A stretch of 42,536 bases of DNA. Source: Oscillibacter sp. GTDB lineage: Bacteria > Bacillota > Clostridia > Oscillospirales > Oscillospiraceae. The number at the start of each line of letters is the position of its first letter. Position 1 is the first letter of the stretch. The notes beneath the pieces are model-generated. The model was not told where the DNA came from. It saw only the letters and a list, made by a program, of their open reading frames with translations, and did not search any database. A program made the position numbers and the translations under genes. Location: NCBI GenBank assembly GCA_022791875.1, contig JAAVZX010000064.1, positions 1 to 42,536 on the forward strand, in the 5' to 3' direction. Below, one piece after another: positions 31,325 through 40,119 of the stretch.

Positions 31325-32344
31325 TTACGATTCGACCTTCATCAGGTGGATGTTTGCTTCGATGTCGGCGATGAAGCCGCTTTGGGCGTATTCTTCGGCG
31401 CGGAGGATGGCGTTGCGGATGGCGTGGGCGTCGGAGGAGCCGTGGGCTTTGATTACGGGTTTCGTGATGCCTAGGAAGGCTGTGCCGCCTACTTCGCCGG
31501 GGTCCAGCTGCCTTTTCAGGGCGCCCAGGTCGCCTTTTACCAGGAGGGCGCCTAGTTTCGTTTTGGAGTTGGTCATGAAGGTCTTTTTTAGCTCTTTCAG
31601 GAGGAATTTGGCGGTGCCCTCTATCGCTTTCAGAAGGACGTTGCCGGAGAAGCCGTCGGCTACGATGACGTCGGCACCGCCTAACATGGCGTCGCCGGCT
31701 TCGATGTTGCCGATGAAATGGATGCGGCCGGCTTCGCCGGCTTTTGTCAGGAGGGCGTGGGTTTCCTGGCGGAGAGTGTCGCCCTTTTCCGCTTCCGCGC
31801 CTATGTTCAAGAGGCCGACGCGGGGCTTTTCCAGGCCCATCATCCTCTGGGCGTAGTAGCTGCCCAGGTAGGCGAATTGGAGCAGGTATTCCGGGGTGCA
31901 TTCGGCGTTCGCGCCGCAGTCGCAGAGGACGGCTTTGCCTGCGGCTGTAGGAATCTCCGGGCCCATGGCGGCGCGGCGGATGCCGCGGATGCGCTTCACT
32001 ACTAAGGTTGCGCCTGCCAGGAGCGCGCCGGTGGAGCCTGCGGAGACGAAAGCGTCGCCCGCGCCCTCTTTCAGCAGCCGCAGGCCCACGGAGAGGGAGG
32101 AATCCTTCTTCTTCTTGAACGCGGTAGCGGGATCGTCCGCAATTTCTACCACCTCCGTGGCGTCGCGGATCTCCACGCCCGCCGGGAGGTTCTTCTCGCC
32201 GCACTCCTCCACGGCCTTCAGCACCTCCGCCGCGCGTCCCACCAAAATAATCTCCGATCCGAACTCCCTGTGCGCCTCCAACGCCCCCTGCACAATCGCC
32301 CGCGGCGCGTTATCCCCGCCCATAGCATCGACTATAATCTTCAT
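31325..32344 (-). CDS. plsX: Phosphate acyltransferase PlsX
   Basis: 339 residues, of normal length for PlsX. It opens MKIIVDAMGGDNAP and has SVGLRLLKEGAGDAFVSAGSTGALLAGA, CDCGANAECTPEYLLQFA, GLLNIGAEAEKGD and IVADGFSGNVLLKAIEG. It makes acyl-phosphate from acyl-ACP for phosphatidic acid synthesis with PlsY. In many Firmicutes plsX is followed by fapR/fabD/acpP/rnc genes; here a repeat element and a two-component system follow instead. It lies 81 bases after trmFO, with a repeat fragment between. Confidence 0.96.
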   Translation of the reverse strand: MKIIVDAMGGDNAPRAIVQGALEAHREFGSEIILVGRAAEVLKAVEECGEKNLPAGVEIRDATEVVEIADDPATAFKKKKDSSLSVGLRLLKEGAGDAFVSAGSTGALLAGATLVVKRIRGIRRAAMGPEIPTAAGKAVLCDCGANAECTPEYLLQFAYLGSYYAQRMMGLEKPRVGLLNIGAEAEKGDTLRQETHALLTKAGEAGRIHFIGNIEAGDAMLGGADVIVADGFSGNVLLKAIEGTAKFLLKELKKTFMTNSKTKLGALLVKGDLGALKRQLDPGEVGGTAFLGITKPVIKAHGSSDAHAIRNAILRAEEYAQSGFIADIEANIHLMKVES

Positions 32345-32384
32345 GAAAAAACCTCCCCTTCTATATTTACACGCAGAGACTAAC

Positions 32385-32452
32385 CCCGCCCACCAATTTC
32401 GTGTCGAGTTAAAAAGTTCTTTTGGTTACTTTTCTTTCAAGAAAAGTAACGA
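32385..32452. repeat. Partial modular repeat overlapping the trmFO stop codon
   Basis: It holds CCACCAATTTCGTGTCGAGT, TAAAAAGTTCTTTT and the palindromic end GTTACTTTTCTTTCAAGAAAAGTAAC. On the minus strand the palindrome encodes the last residues of TrmFO (LLFLKEK) and its TAA stop, so the repeat and the gene end overlap. The hairpin may also end transcription. Confidence 0.75.
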
Positions 32453-33733
32453 ATCCACCGTCTCCAGCGCCCTCCTCGACAGTTCCGCGTTCTTATTCCT
32501 CTTCCCCCGGACCCGGTGGTCCAGCGGCGGCATGATGCCGAAGTTGATGTTCATAGGCTGGAAGGCGGTGATGGACTGGTTGGAGATGTAGAGGGCCAGA
32601 GCGCCGATGGCGGTTTCCTGGGGGAAGTCCACAGGCGGAAAGCCCTGTAAGCGCCTGGCGGTTTCCACGCCCACCAGGAAGCCGGAGGCGGCGGATTCCA
32701 CGTAGCCCTCTACGCCGGTCATCTGGCCCGCGAAGGAAATGCGGGGGGCGGATTTCAGGCGGTAGTAGCGGTCTAGGAGCTGGGGCGAATTGAGGAAGGT
32801 GTTGCGGTGCATGACGCCGTAGCGCAGGAATTCCGCGTCGTGGAGGGCGGGAATCATGGAGACGACCCGCTTTTGCTCCGGGAAGCGGAGGTGGGTCTGG
32901 AAGCCCACCAGGTTGTAGATGCTGCCCTCCCTGTTGTCGCGGCGGAGCTGGACGACGGCGTAGGGCTCCCGGCCCGTTCTGGGGTCCTTGAGGCCCCGGG
33001 GCTTGAGGGGGCCGTAGCAGAGGGTTTCGCGGCCCCGGCGGGCCATGACTTCCACGGGCATACAGCCCTCGAAGACCTTCTTGTCCTCGAAGCCGTGGAC
33101 CTCGGCCTCCTCGGCGGTGGTAAGGGCCTGCCAGAAGGCGTCGTACTCGGCTTCGGTCATGGGGCAGTTAATGTAGTCGGCGGTACCGCGGTCGTAGCGG
33201 GACCCCAGCCACGCCTTGTCCATGTCCACGCTGGCGGCGGAGACGAGGGGCGCGGCGGCATCGTAGAAGTGGAGGGCGCTGCCGGAGCCCAGGAGGTCTT
33301 GCAGGCGTTCCGCCAAAGCGTCGGAGGTCAGCGGCCCGGAGGCAATCACGACTTCCCCGGAGGGAATTTCCGTCACCTCACCAGGCACGACAGTTACATT
33401 TGGATGCCCGCAGACCCGCTCCGTAACCAAGGCCGCGAACCCATGCCGGTCCACCGCCAAAGCGCCTCCGGCCTCCACCCGCGTCTCATCCGCGCAAGCC
33501 AGAATCAGCGACCCCAGCCGCCGCATTTCCTCCTTCAAAAGCCCCACCGCATTCTCCGGTTGATCACTCCGCAGCGAATTCGAGCAGCACAGCTCCGCAA
33601 AATACTCCGTAGAATGCGCCGGCGTCATTTTCTCCGGCTTCATCTCCCGCAGCGTCACCTTCACACCCCGCTCCGCAAGCTGCCACGCACACTCGCTGCC
33701 CGCTAAGCCTGCGCCAACGACTGTAACCTCCAT
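32426..33733 (-). CDS. trmFO: tRNA U54 5-methyltransferase, folate/FAD-dependent TrmFO
   Basis: 435 residues from ATG at 33733 with AGGAAGGAG upstream. It opens with the FAD motif VTVVGAGLAGSECAWQLA and has MTPAHSTEYFAELCCSNSLRS, VDRHGFAALVTE, VASGPLT-like IASGPLTSDALA, FYDAAAPLVSAASVDMDKA and GQMTGVEGYVESAASGFLVG, all typical of TrmFO. It makes ribothymidine-54 in tRNA using methylenetetrahydrofolate. The order dprA-topA-trmFO is conserved in Firmicutes. The last residues fall inside a repeat palindrome. Confidence 0.96.
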   Translation of the reverse strand: MEVTVVGAGLAGSECAWQLAERGVKVTLREMKPEKMTPAHSTEYFAELCCSNSLRSDQPENAVGLLKEEMRRLGSLILACADETRVEAGGALAVDRHGFAALVTERVCGHPNVTVVPGEVTEIPSGEVVIASGPLTSDALAERLQDLLGSGSALHFYDAAAPLVSAASVDMDKAWLGSRYDRGTADYINCPMTEAEYDAFWQALTTAEEAEVHGFEDKKVFEGCMPVEVMARRGRETLCYGPLKPRGLKDPRTGREPYAVVQLRRDNREGSIYNLVGFQTHLRFPEQKRVVSMIPALHDAEFLRYGVMHRNTFLNSPQLLDRYYRLKSAPRISFAGQMTGVEGYVESAASGFLVGVETARRLQGFPPVDFPQETAIGALALYISNQSITAFQPMNINFGIMPPLDHRVRGKRNKNAELSRRALETVDSLLFLKEK

Positions 33734-33756
33734 GCTGATCGCTCCTTCCTGCTTAT

Positions 33757-33812
33757 GCCTCCGGCGTCCAGGGGCTTTGCCCCTGGACCCCACCAGCCCT
33801 TTGAAAAGGGCT
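33757..33812. repeat. CAGAGGGC-family hairpin repeat, short copy
   Basis: GCCTCCGGCG, then a CCAGGGGC/GCCCCTGG hairpin, ACCCCACC and an AGCCCTTT/AAAGGGCT hairpin. It has the same layout as the other members. It lies in the topA-trmFO gap. Confidence 0.65.
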
Positions 33813-33870
33813 AGACCCTAAACTTTATCTGCGGGTAAACGCTTGTTTACCCGCTGTTTTGGTTTGTTTT

Positions 33871-33913
33871 ACAACGCAAAACACGCCCCTGCGGGGGAGC
33901 GCTCCCCCACAGG
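33871..33913 (-). terminator. Terminator-like hairpin after topA
   Basis: On the minus strand CCTGTGGGGGAGC pairs with GCTCCCCCGCAGG, followed by GGCGTGTTTTGCG. A second strong stem, GCGGGTAAAC/GTTTACCCGC, lies just beyond (33831-33854). trmFO may therefore need its own promoter, which I could not place. Confidence 0.6.
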
Positions 33914-33928
33914 CGGCTGTCTTGCACA

Positions 33929-36286
33929 TTATTCCTCTTTGGCCTTTTTCTTCGCCGCCGTCTTCTTCGCGGCGGTCTTCTTGCCGTCTACCTTGGACGC
34001 GGAGGCCGTCACCTTCGCCGTCGCGGAGCGCTTTGACGCCGCCGCAGACTTCGCCGTAGTCTTCTTGGCCGCGGTGGACTTCTTCGCCGCAGTCTTCGCC
34101 TTTGCAGGCTTCTCCGCACCAACTTCCTCAGCGGAGCCGTCGTCCTTCTTGCGCACCGGGTATCCCCGTTTATCCTCCGGCAGGAAGTTCGCGCAGGCCG
34201 CGTTGATGCAGAAGGGCTTCCGACTTCCCCGCCCGGCCCGCTTGAACAGCGTCTGCCCGCACACGGGGCAGTCGTCCTTCACCGGAACATCCCAGGTCAT
34301 GAAGTCGCATTTCTGCGCCTCGTCCCGGCTGGTCAAATGCTCGCAGCAGTAGTAGGTGTACTGCTTCCCGGTCTTCTTGCTGTTGCCCGTCCGCTTCATG
34401 AGCCGCCCGCCGCACTTGGGGCAGCGGCCCGGCATCTCGATCACCAGCGGCATGGTAAAGCTGCACTCCGGATACCCCGGACAGGCCAGAAAACGCCCGA
34501 ACCGTCCCGATTTCACGACCAGATTCCGCCCGCACTCCGGACAGATCTCCGTGGACACCTCGTCCGGCACCTTGATGCGGGTCCCCTCCAGGTCCTTTTC
34601 GGCCTGCTTCAAATTTCTATCGAAGTCCCCGTAGAAGTCGCGAAGAACGCCCTTCCAAGGCACGTTTCCGCCCTCCACGGAGTCCAGCTTTTCCTCCATA
34701 TGGGCCGTGAACTGGAGGTCGGCGATGTCGGTGAATTTGTCCTTCATCAGCTCCGTCACCACCCGGCCCAGGTTGGTGATTTTCAGGTGCTTCCCGTCCT
34801 TGATCACGTAGTCCCGGTCCAGAATCGTGGACACGGTGGGGGCGTAGGTGGAAGGCCGTCCGATGCCCTGTTCCTCCATGGCGCGGATCAGGGACGCGTC
34901 CGTGTAGCGGGCGGGGGGCTGGGTAAAGTGCTGGTCGGGGGCGAAGTCCTTGAGGGTGAGTGGCTCTCCCTCCGACAGCTCGGGGAGCGGGGTTTCCTTC
35001 TCCTCCTTCTCGTCGTCCTTCCCCTCCTCGTAGACGGCGGTGTAGCCCGCGAACTTGAGGCTGGACGCGCTGGCGCGGAAGCTGTGCCCCGCCGCGTCGA
35101 TCTCCACGGACACGCTGTCGTAGACCGCGTTGGACATCTGGCAGGCCACGAAGCGGCTCCAGATCAGGCGGTACAGGCGGAACTGTTCTGCCGTCAGGTC
35201 GCCTTTCAGGTCCTCCGGTGCCCAGCGGACGTTGCTGGGGCGGATGGCCTCGTGGGCGTCCTGGGCGTTGGCCTTGGCCTTGAAGCGGTGGGTCTGGGCG
35301 TACTGGGTCCCGTAGCGGGCCTCGATGAAGCTCTTGGCCTCCGCCAGGGCTTCCTCGGAGATCCGCAGAGAGTCGGTACGCATATAGGTGATGAGGCCCA
35401 CGGTGCCCTCGCCCTGGATGTCCACGCCCTCGTAGAGCTGTTGGGCGATAGCCATGGTCCGCCGGGGCGTCATGGAGAGTTTTCGCGACGCCTCCTGCTG
35501 TAACGTAGAGGTGGTGAAGGGGGGCGGCGCGGTGCGCTGCTTGTCGCTCCGCTTCACGGATTTCACGGCAAAGGCGGCCCGCTCCGTCTCCCGGATCACA
35601 GCGTCCACCTCGTCACGGGATTTCAGCTCCGCCTTTTTCCCGTCCTTCCCGTGGTAGCGGGCGGTGAAGGGACGGCTGGACGTGCCAGAGAGAAGGTTCG
35701 CGTTCAGGGTCCAGTATTCCTCGGGCTGGAACGCCTCAATCTCCCGCTCCCGGTCGTCCACCATCCGGGTGGCCACGGACTGCACCCGCCCCGCGGACAG
35801 GCCCCGGCGGACCTTCTTCCACAACAGGGGGCTCAGCTGGTAGCCCACCAGGCGGTCCAGGATGCGCCGCGCCTGCTGGGCGTCCACCAGGTTCTGGTCG
35901 ATGGCCCGGGGCCGCTGGATGCTGTCCTGGACCACTTTTTTCGTAATCTCGTTGAACGTCACCCGCCGGGTCTTCTCGTCCGGCAGGTTCAGAAGCTGCT
36001 TCAGGTGCCAGGAGATGGCCTCCCCCTCCCGGTCAGGGTCGGTTGCCAGGTACACGAGGTCCGCCGCCTCGGCGGACTTTTTCAGGTCCTTGATAACGTC
36101 TTCCTTGCCCTTGATAGGCTTGTAGACCGGCTCGAAATCCTGCTCCACATCCACCCCCAGGACGCTCTTGGGCAAATCCCGCAGGTGGCCCATACAGGCT
36201 TTGACGACAAAATCCTTCCCCAGGTACTTCCCGATGGTCTTCGCCTTTGCCGGGGACTCCACGATGACAAGGTATTGCTTTGCCAT
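33929..36286 (-). CDS. topA: DNA topoisomerase I
   Basis: 785 residues from ATG at 36286 (MAKQYLVIVESPAKAKTIGKYL); a TTG two codons earlier is nearer the GGAGG site and could be used. The TOPRIM domain has ATDPDREGEAISWHL; the active-site Tyr301 lies in GLITYMRTDS. Three C4 zinc-ribbon-like domains follow from about 590 (CPECGRNLV...CPGYPEC, CPKCGGRL...CCEH, CPVCGQTL...CINAAC). The last 60 residues are a Lys/Ala-rich histone-H1-like tail (KKTAAKKTAAKKKAKEE), likely for non-specific DNA binding. It relaxes negative supercoils. It is 41 bases after dprA and probably in its operon. Confidence 0.97.
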   Translation of the reverse strand: MAKQYLVIVESPAKAKTIGKYLGKDFVVKACMGHLRDLPKSVLGVDVEQDFEPVYKPIKGKEDVIKDLKKSAEAADLVYLATDPDREGEAISWHLKQLLNLPDEKTRRVTFNEITKKVVQDSIQRPRAIDQNLVDAQQARRILDRLVGYQLSPLLWKKVRRGLSAGRVQSVATRMVDDREREIEAFQPEEYWTLNANLLSGTSSRPFTARYHGKDGKKAELKSRDEVDAVIRETERAAFAVKSVKRSDKQRTAPPPFTTSTLQQEASRKLSMTPRRTMAIAQQLYEGVDIQGEGTVGLITYMRTDSLRISEEALAEAKSFIEARYGTQYAQTHRFKAKANAQDAHEAIRPSNVRWAPEDLKGDLTAEQFRLYRLIWSRFVACQMSNAVYDSVSVEIDAAGHSFRASASSLKFAGYTAVYEEGKDDEKEEKETPLPELSEGEPLTLKDFAPDQHFTQPPARYTDASLIRAMEEQGIGRPSTYAPTVSTILDRDYVIKDGKHLKITNLGRVVTELMKDKFTDIADLQFTAHMEEKLDSVEGGNVPWKGVLRDFYGDFDRNLKQAEKDLEGTRIKVPDEVSTEICPECGRNLVVKSGRFGRFLACPGYPECSFTMPLVIEMPGRCPKCGGRLMKRTGNSKKTGKQYTYYCCEHLTSRDEAQKCDFMTWDVPVKDDCPVCGQTLFKRAGRGSRKPFCINAACANFLPEDKRGYPVRKKDDGSAEEVGAEKPAKAKTAAKKSTAAKKTTAKSAAASKRSATAKVTASASKVDGKKTAAKKTAAKKKAKEE

Positions 36287-36327
36287 ACTCAACCATAACC
36301 TCCATTTATGTGAACATACGCACCAGT

Positions 36328-37557
36328 CTATGCGTCTGCCAGCACGGCCATACGGGTATACCGCTTCCCGCTGTGCTGGCGGACCAGCCCGTCGATTTCC
36401 ATCACCGTCAGGGCCGAGAGGACGCGGCGGGTGGGGATGCCGCTCTGCTGAATCAGGTCGTCTATCTGCTTGGGCGTCCGGACCTCCAGGATGCCCAGGA
36501 GCGCGATCTGGTCGTCGGTGAGGCGCTCCGCGGTGACTTTGATCAGCGCGGGTTCTTCACCCGTTCCGGGGGCTTCCTCCGGAGCGGGCGGCTTTTCCCG
36601 CGTCTTCACAGGCGCGGGCGCGGGCTTGGGACGCGCGGGAATCGGATCAGGACTCCGCCGGGACCGTCCGGCGGGGTGCAGCTTGTCCGGGAAGCGGGCC
36701 TCGTACTCCCGGAGGATGTGCCACGCCTTCGCCCCCACCCCGGCGCCCTCTTCCAAAAGCTCCAGGCACCCGGCGCTGGACGGCGCGTCGATAGGGCCGG
36801 GAACGGCGAACACATCCCGCCCCTGTTCCAGGGCCAGACGCGCGGTGATCAACGTCCCACTCCGCACCGGGGCCTCCACCACCAGCACAGCCACGCTCAG
36901 CCCGGATAAAATGCGGTTCCGCACAGGAAAATGCCGCGGATTAGGCTCCGTACCCGGCGGGTATTCCGACAAAAGCGCCCCCGCCGCGGCAACGTCTTCA
37001 TAAAGCCGCTGATTCTCAGGCGGATAGATATAGTCGAGCCCATTCCCGGTAACACCAATCACAGTGCCCCCGGCCCGCAGCGCCCCAACGGCCGCAGCAG
37101 TATCCCCGCCCCGCGCCAAGCCAGTAACGACAGGCGCACCGCAGGACGCCAGATCAAACGCCAGCCGTCCCGCACATGAGATCCCGTAAGGTGTACTCTT
37201 CCGCGTCCCCACCACCGCCACAGCGGCCTCTTCGTCGACAACAGGCAGACGCCCCTTGACATAGAGTAAGCAGGGCGGGTCATAGATATTCCGCAGCCGG
37301 TTCGGATACTCCGCGTCCTGAATGGTAAGAACCCGCTGATTCAGCCGCTGACAGTCGTCCAGAATCCGGTCCGCCTCCGAGAGGTCATGCAGAAGAATCT
37401 CCGCAATCTGCTCCCCGCTGAGCCCCTCAACCTGCCGCAATTCTTCCTCGCCAGCCAGAAAAACCTCCTCCGGCGTAGCAAAGCGATGGAGCAGGACCAA
37501 ACGAATCTGATTATTCAATCTGGACAACGATGTAAGCCAGAGCCAATACCGAAGCAT
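36328..37557 (-). CDS. dprA: DNA-processing protein DprA/Smf
   Basis: 409 residues from ATG at 37557 after AAGGAGGG; a TTG at 37596 lies upstream of that site. An N-terminal helical region with helix-hairpin-helix-like LVLLHRFATPEEVF...VEGLSGEQIAE is followed by the Rossmann core: AVVGTRKSTPYG, VTGLARGGDTAAAVGAL (GGDTAA where the family has GIDAAAH), VIGVTGNGLDYIYPPEN, SEYPPGTEPNPRHFPVRNRI and SGTLITARLALEQGRDVFAVPG. A Pro-rich linker and a winged helix (about 345-405) end it. It loads RecA on incoming single-stranded DNA. Confidence 0.96.
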   Translation of the reverse strand: MLRYWLWLTSLSRLNNQIRLVLLHRFATPEEVFLAGEEELRQVEGLSGEQIAEILLHDLSEADRILDDCQRLNQRVLTIQDAEYPNRLRNIYDPPCLLYVKGRLPVVDEEAAVAVVGTRKSTPYGISCAGRLAFDLASCGAPVVTGLARGGDTAAAVGALRAGGTVIGVTGNGLDYIYPPENQRLYEDVAAAGALLSEYPPGTEPNPRHFPVRNRILSGLSVAVLVVEAPVRSGTLITARLALEQGRDVFAVPGPIDAPSSAGCLELLEEGAGVGAKAWHILREYEARFPDKLHPAGRSRRSPDPIPARPKPAPAPVKTREKPPAPEEAPGTGEEPALIKVTAERLTDDQIALLGILEVRTPKQIDDLIQQSGIPTRRVLSALTVMEIDGLVRQHSGKRYTRMAVLADA

Positions 37558-37595
37558 AAAGGCCCTCCTTCTATAATAGGCCCATAGGACCTCCA

Positions 37596-37624
37596 AGTAT
37601 ACATATCGCTGGAATCCCTGTCAA
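37596..37624 (-). promoter_or_regulatory. Promoter of the dprA-topA operon
   Basis: On the minus strand a perfect TTGACA (37624-37619), a 17-base spacer and TATACT (37601-37596), about 40 bases before the dprA start. Confidence 0.85.
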
Positions 37625-37689
37625 GACAAAATTGTGTAATACGCTCTAAATGCCTCCGGCGGGCGGGGGGCTGCCAGCCGGGCTTCCGG

Positions 37690-37833
37690 CCTCCGGCGGG
37701 TTACTTTTTCTCGAGAGAAAAAGTAACCAAAAAGAGCTTTAACTCGACGCGAATCTGGTGGGCACTGTAGCCTCTGCGCCGGAACGGGGTGCGCCGGTTC
37801 CGCAAAACAGCGTTTTGCGGAAGATATTTTTGA
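37690..37833. repeat. Half copy of the modular intergenic repeat
   Basis: CCTCCGGCGGG; a palindromic end (GTTACTTTTTCTCGAGAG and its mirror); ACCAAAAAGAGCTTTAACTC then GACGCGAATCTGGTGGGC; and a hairpin CCGCAAAAC/GTTTTGCGG (37800-37820) with a GATATTTTT tail. Only half of the full element is present. The remaining part of the 37558-37985 gap (about 37834-37985) contains two CTGGGATGCACACCG repeats but no gene. Confidence 0.75.
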
Positions 37834-37985
37834 TGACGGCTGTGGAAACGTATCCCCCGCAACCTCCCGGCTGCCTGGGATGCACACCGTAGGGGACGCC
37901 GCCCTCGGCGTCCCGTCCCCCGCGACCACCGCACCCGCCTGGGATGCACACCGAACCCCCTGCGGACCCTGACAACCACCACGCC

Positions 37986-38747
37986 CTATGCGTCCGCCCT
38001 GGCCGCCTCCCATAGCAGCACCGCCGCCGCAGCCGCCGCATTCAGCGATTCACAATGCTCCGCCATCGGAATCTTCACCGTCTTATCGCACAGCGCCAGC
38101 GCCTCCCGCGAAACGCCCCGTCCCTCGCTGCCTACAATTAAAATACACCGCGTCAAATCCACGTCCCGCACATCCGCCGTGTTCTCCATCAGCGCGGACG
38201 CGTACATCGGAAGACCAACTGGCTTCGCCAGCAACGCAAGCTCTTCCAGCGTACACCGCCAAACCTGAGTTCGGAAATGGACGCCCATCCCCGCCCGCAA
38301 AGTCTTGGGGTTGTAGCAGTCCGCGCACCCCGGCAAAAGAAACACCGGCCACCGGAACGCGTCCGCCGTGCGGAGAATCGTCCCCACGTTCCCAGGGTCC
38401 TGCACCCCGTCCAAAGCCAGATAGCGCCCCGGAGCCAACGCCTCCGGCGGCGCCGCGTCCCTCATGCGGCAGGTAAAGACCACCCCCTGGGGCGTCTCCA
38501 TGGGGCTCACCGACTTCATCACGCCCTCCGGCACCCACACGGCGCGGGCCGTCCCCGGCAGCTCCGGCAGCTCCGCGCCCTCCGTGAACAGCACCGCCGT
38601 GACCTCCGCGCCCCACTGGACGGCCTCACGGAGCAGCTTGGGACTGTCGCATAAAAATTCGCCCGTCTCTTTCCGATAGGCCCCCGAGGAGGCCAGTTTC
38701 CGGAGATGGACGCACAGGGGGTTCGTTCGGCTCGTAATCGTTTCCAT
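37986..38747 (-). CDS. TrmH/SpoU-family RNA 2'-O-methyltransferase
   Basis: 253 residues from ATG at 38747 with AAGGGGGAA upstream. An N-terminal substrate-binding region (about 1-95: SRTNPLCVHLRKLASSGAYRKETGEFLCDSPKLL) precedes the SPOUT knot domain with motif 1 LDGVQDPGNVGTILRTADAF, motif 2 CILIVGSEGRGVS and motif 3 IPMAEHCESLNAAAAAAVLLWE. It methylates ribose of rRNA or tRNA with S-adenosylmethionine; the target nucleotide is not predictable. In many Firmicutes a homologue lies near pheS. It has its own promoter. Confidence 0.92.
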   Translation of the reverse strand: METITSRTNPLCVHLRKLASSGAYRKETGEFLCDSPKLLREAVQWGAEVTAVLFTEGAELPELPGTARAVWVPEGVMKSVSPMETPQGVVFTCRMRDAAPPEALAPGRYLALDGVQDPGNVGTILRTADAFRWPVFLLPGCADCYNPKTLRAGMGVHFRTQVWRCTLEELALLAKPVGLPMYASALMENTADVRDVDLTRCILIVGSEGRGVSREALALCDKTVKIPMAEHCESLNAAAAAAVLLWEAARADA

Positions 38748-38870
38748 CCCCGTTCCCCCTTCGTGGGCGGCGCTCACGGCCTGCCCGGGCATCAAAAATT
38801 TTCCAGGCCCCTTTCCGCCTGCGGCGGACAGGCGCGCCCTTTCGGGTACGCCGCGGCCTTGATTTTTATT

Positions 38871-38899
38871 ATAATATATGTATACCGGCGGCTTGTCAA
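38871..38899 (-). promoter_or_regulatory. Promoter of the TrmH-family gene
   Basis: On the minus strand TTGACA (38899-38894), a 17-base spacer and TATTAT (38876-38871). The leader of about 120 bases contains a CGCC/GGCG hairpin. The stretch 38900-39144 has no gene I can support. Confidence 0.8.
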
Positions 38900-39144
38900 G
38901 CGCCAAACGGCCCTCTTTTGGGGCTCTGCTCCCAAAATCTACAAATCGAAATGAAATTTTTCCCCGCAGGAAGCATCGGCTTTTCACGGAGAAATGAAAA
39001 ATTCCGCATTTCCCAGAAGGAAACGGGGCATTTTTCATAAAATTACAAGTTTTTCGTCACCCGCATTCCAGAGCGCCGCCGCGTAATTTCCCAGTATCCG
39101 GAAAATCTGCGTAAAAAGAAATCGTTTGCTTTTTCTCCGCGGCA

Positions 39145-39186
39145 CAAAGACAGAAACAGGCCCCGCCCTCCGGCGGGACCCGTTTT
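39145..39186 (-). terminator. Terminator after the suf genes
   Basis: GGTCCCGCC and GGCGGGGCC pair around a GGAG loop on the minus strand, followed by TGTTTCTGTCTTT. On the plus strand the same stem has a CGTTTTT tail. Confidence 0.7.
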
Positions 39187-39195
39187 TCCGTAAAT

Positions 39196-40119
39196 TCAGG
39201 CCAAGAAGCCCTTTAAGATGCAGTCCTCCGCTTCCTCCTCCGTGAGGCCCAGGGTTTCCAGCTTCAGAAGCTGGTCCCCGGCGATTTTGCCGATGGCCGC
39301 TTCGTGGACCAGCTGCGCCTCGGTGCAGTTGGCGGTGATGGCGGGGATGGACTTGATTTTCGCGTCCCCCATGATGATGGAGTCGCACTGGACGTGGCCG
39401 AAGCACTGGGCGTTGCCCACCATACGGGGGTAGAAGACCTGGCTGGAGTGGTCCTGGGCCACGGAGCGGGAAATGACCCGCCCCTTGGAGTCCTCGCCGT
39501 CCAGAACGATCTCCATGTCGCTCTCCGCCACCTGGTCCCCGTGGGTCAGCAGGCGTTCCGTGACCACGGCCTCCGCGCCCTTGCCGCAGATGATCTTGGT
39601 GGAGCGCTTTGTGGAGTCGATCCCCCGGATCTGCACCGTCTCCATTTGGATGGATGCGCCCTCTTCCAGGTACACCACCGTCTCGGGGTTCATGATGCGG
39701 CCGCCTGTGCCGTCGCCGCTGCCGTAGTGCTTCTCTGTGTAGCGGACGCGGGCGTTTTTGCCCACGTAGAAGGTGTGGACGCCGTCGTGGCGGGATTCCT
39801 GCTCCCCGCAGTTATGGATGCCGCAGCCTGCCACGATGTCCACGTCGCAGTTCTCCCCGATGTAGAAGTCGTTGTAGACCATCTCCCGGATGCCGGGCTT
39901 TGTGATGATCACGGGGATGTGGCAGGTTTCCCCTGTGGTGCCGGGCTGGATGCGGATGTCGATTCCCGGCTTGTCCTCTTTTGAAGTGATCTGAATGTGT
40001 TCCGTGCTCTGACGGCCGTCACAGCCGCTGTCCTTGCGGATGTTGAAGGCCCCCACAGGCTTGCCCAGCATGTCCGCTATTTTTTCCAGCAGTTCGCGGT
40101 CAATGGCAGTATCCATCAT
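39196..40119 (-). CDS. SufB/SufD-family Fe-S assembly scaffold (short, SmsB-like)
   Basis: 307 residues from ATG at 40119, whose ATGA overlaps the sufC stop; AAAGGAGG lies upstream. The beta-helix core typical of SufB/SufD is seen: HIPVIITKPGIREMVYNDFYIGENCDVDIVAGCGIHNCG, then VVYLEEGASIQMETVQIRG, and the C-terminal HVQCDSIIMGDAKIKSIPAI, HEAAIGKIAGDQLLKLETLGLTEEEAE. It lacks the long N-terminal region of SufB from SUFBCDSU operons. With sufC alone it makes a two-gene system in which one protein stands for both SufB and SufD, the arrangement called a SUF-like minimal system. Confidence 0.88.
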   Translation of the reverse strand: MMDTAIDRELLEKIADMLGKPVGAFNIRKDSGCDGRQSTEHIQITSKEDKPGIDIRIQPGTTGETCHIPVIITKPGIREMVYNDFYIGENCDVDIVAGCGIHNCGEQESRHDGVHTFYVGKNARVRYTEKHYGSGDGTGGRIMNPETVVYLEEGASIQMETVQIRGIDSTKRSTKIICGKGAEAVVTERLLTHGDQVAESDMEIVLDGEDSKGRVISRSVAQDHSSQVFYPRMVGNAQCFGHVQCDSIIMGDAKIKSIPAITANCTEAQLVHEAAIGKIAGDQLLKLETLGLTEEEAEDCILKGFLA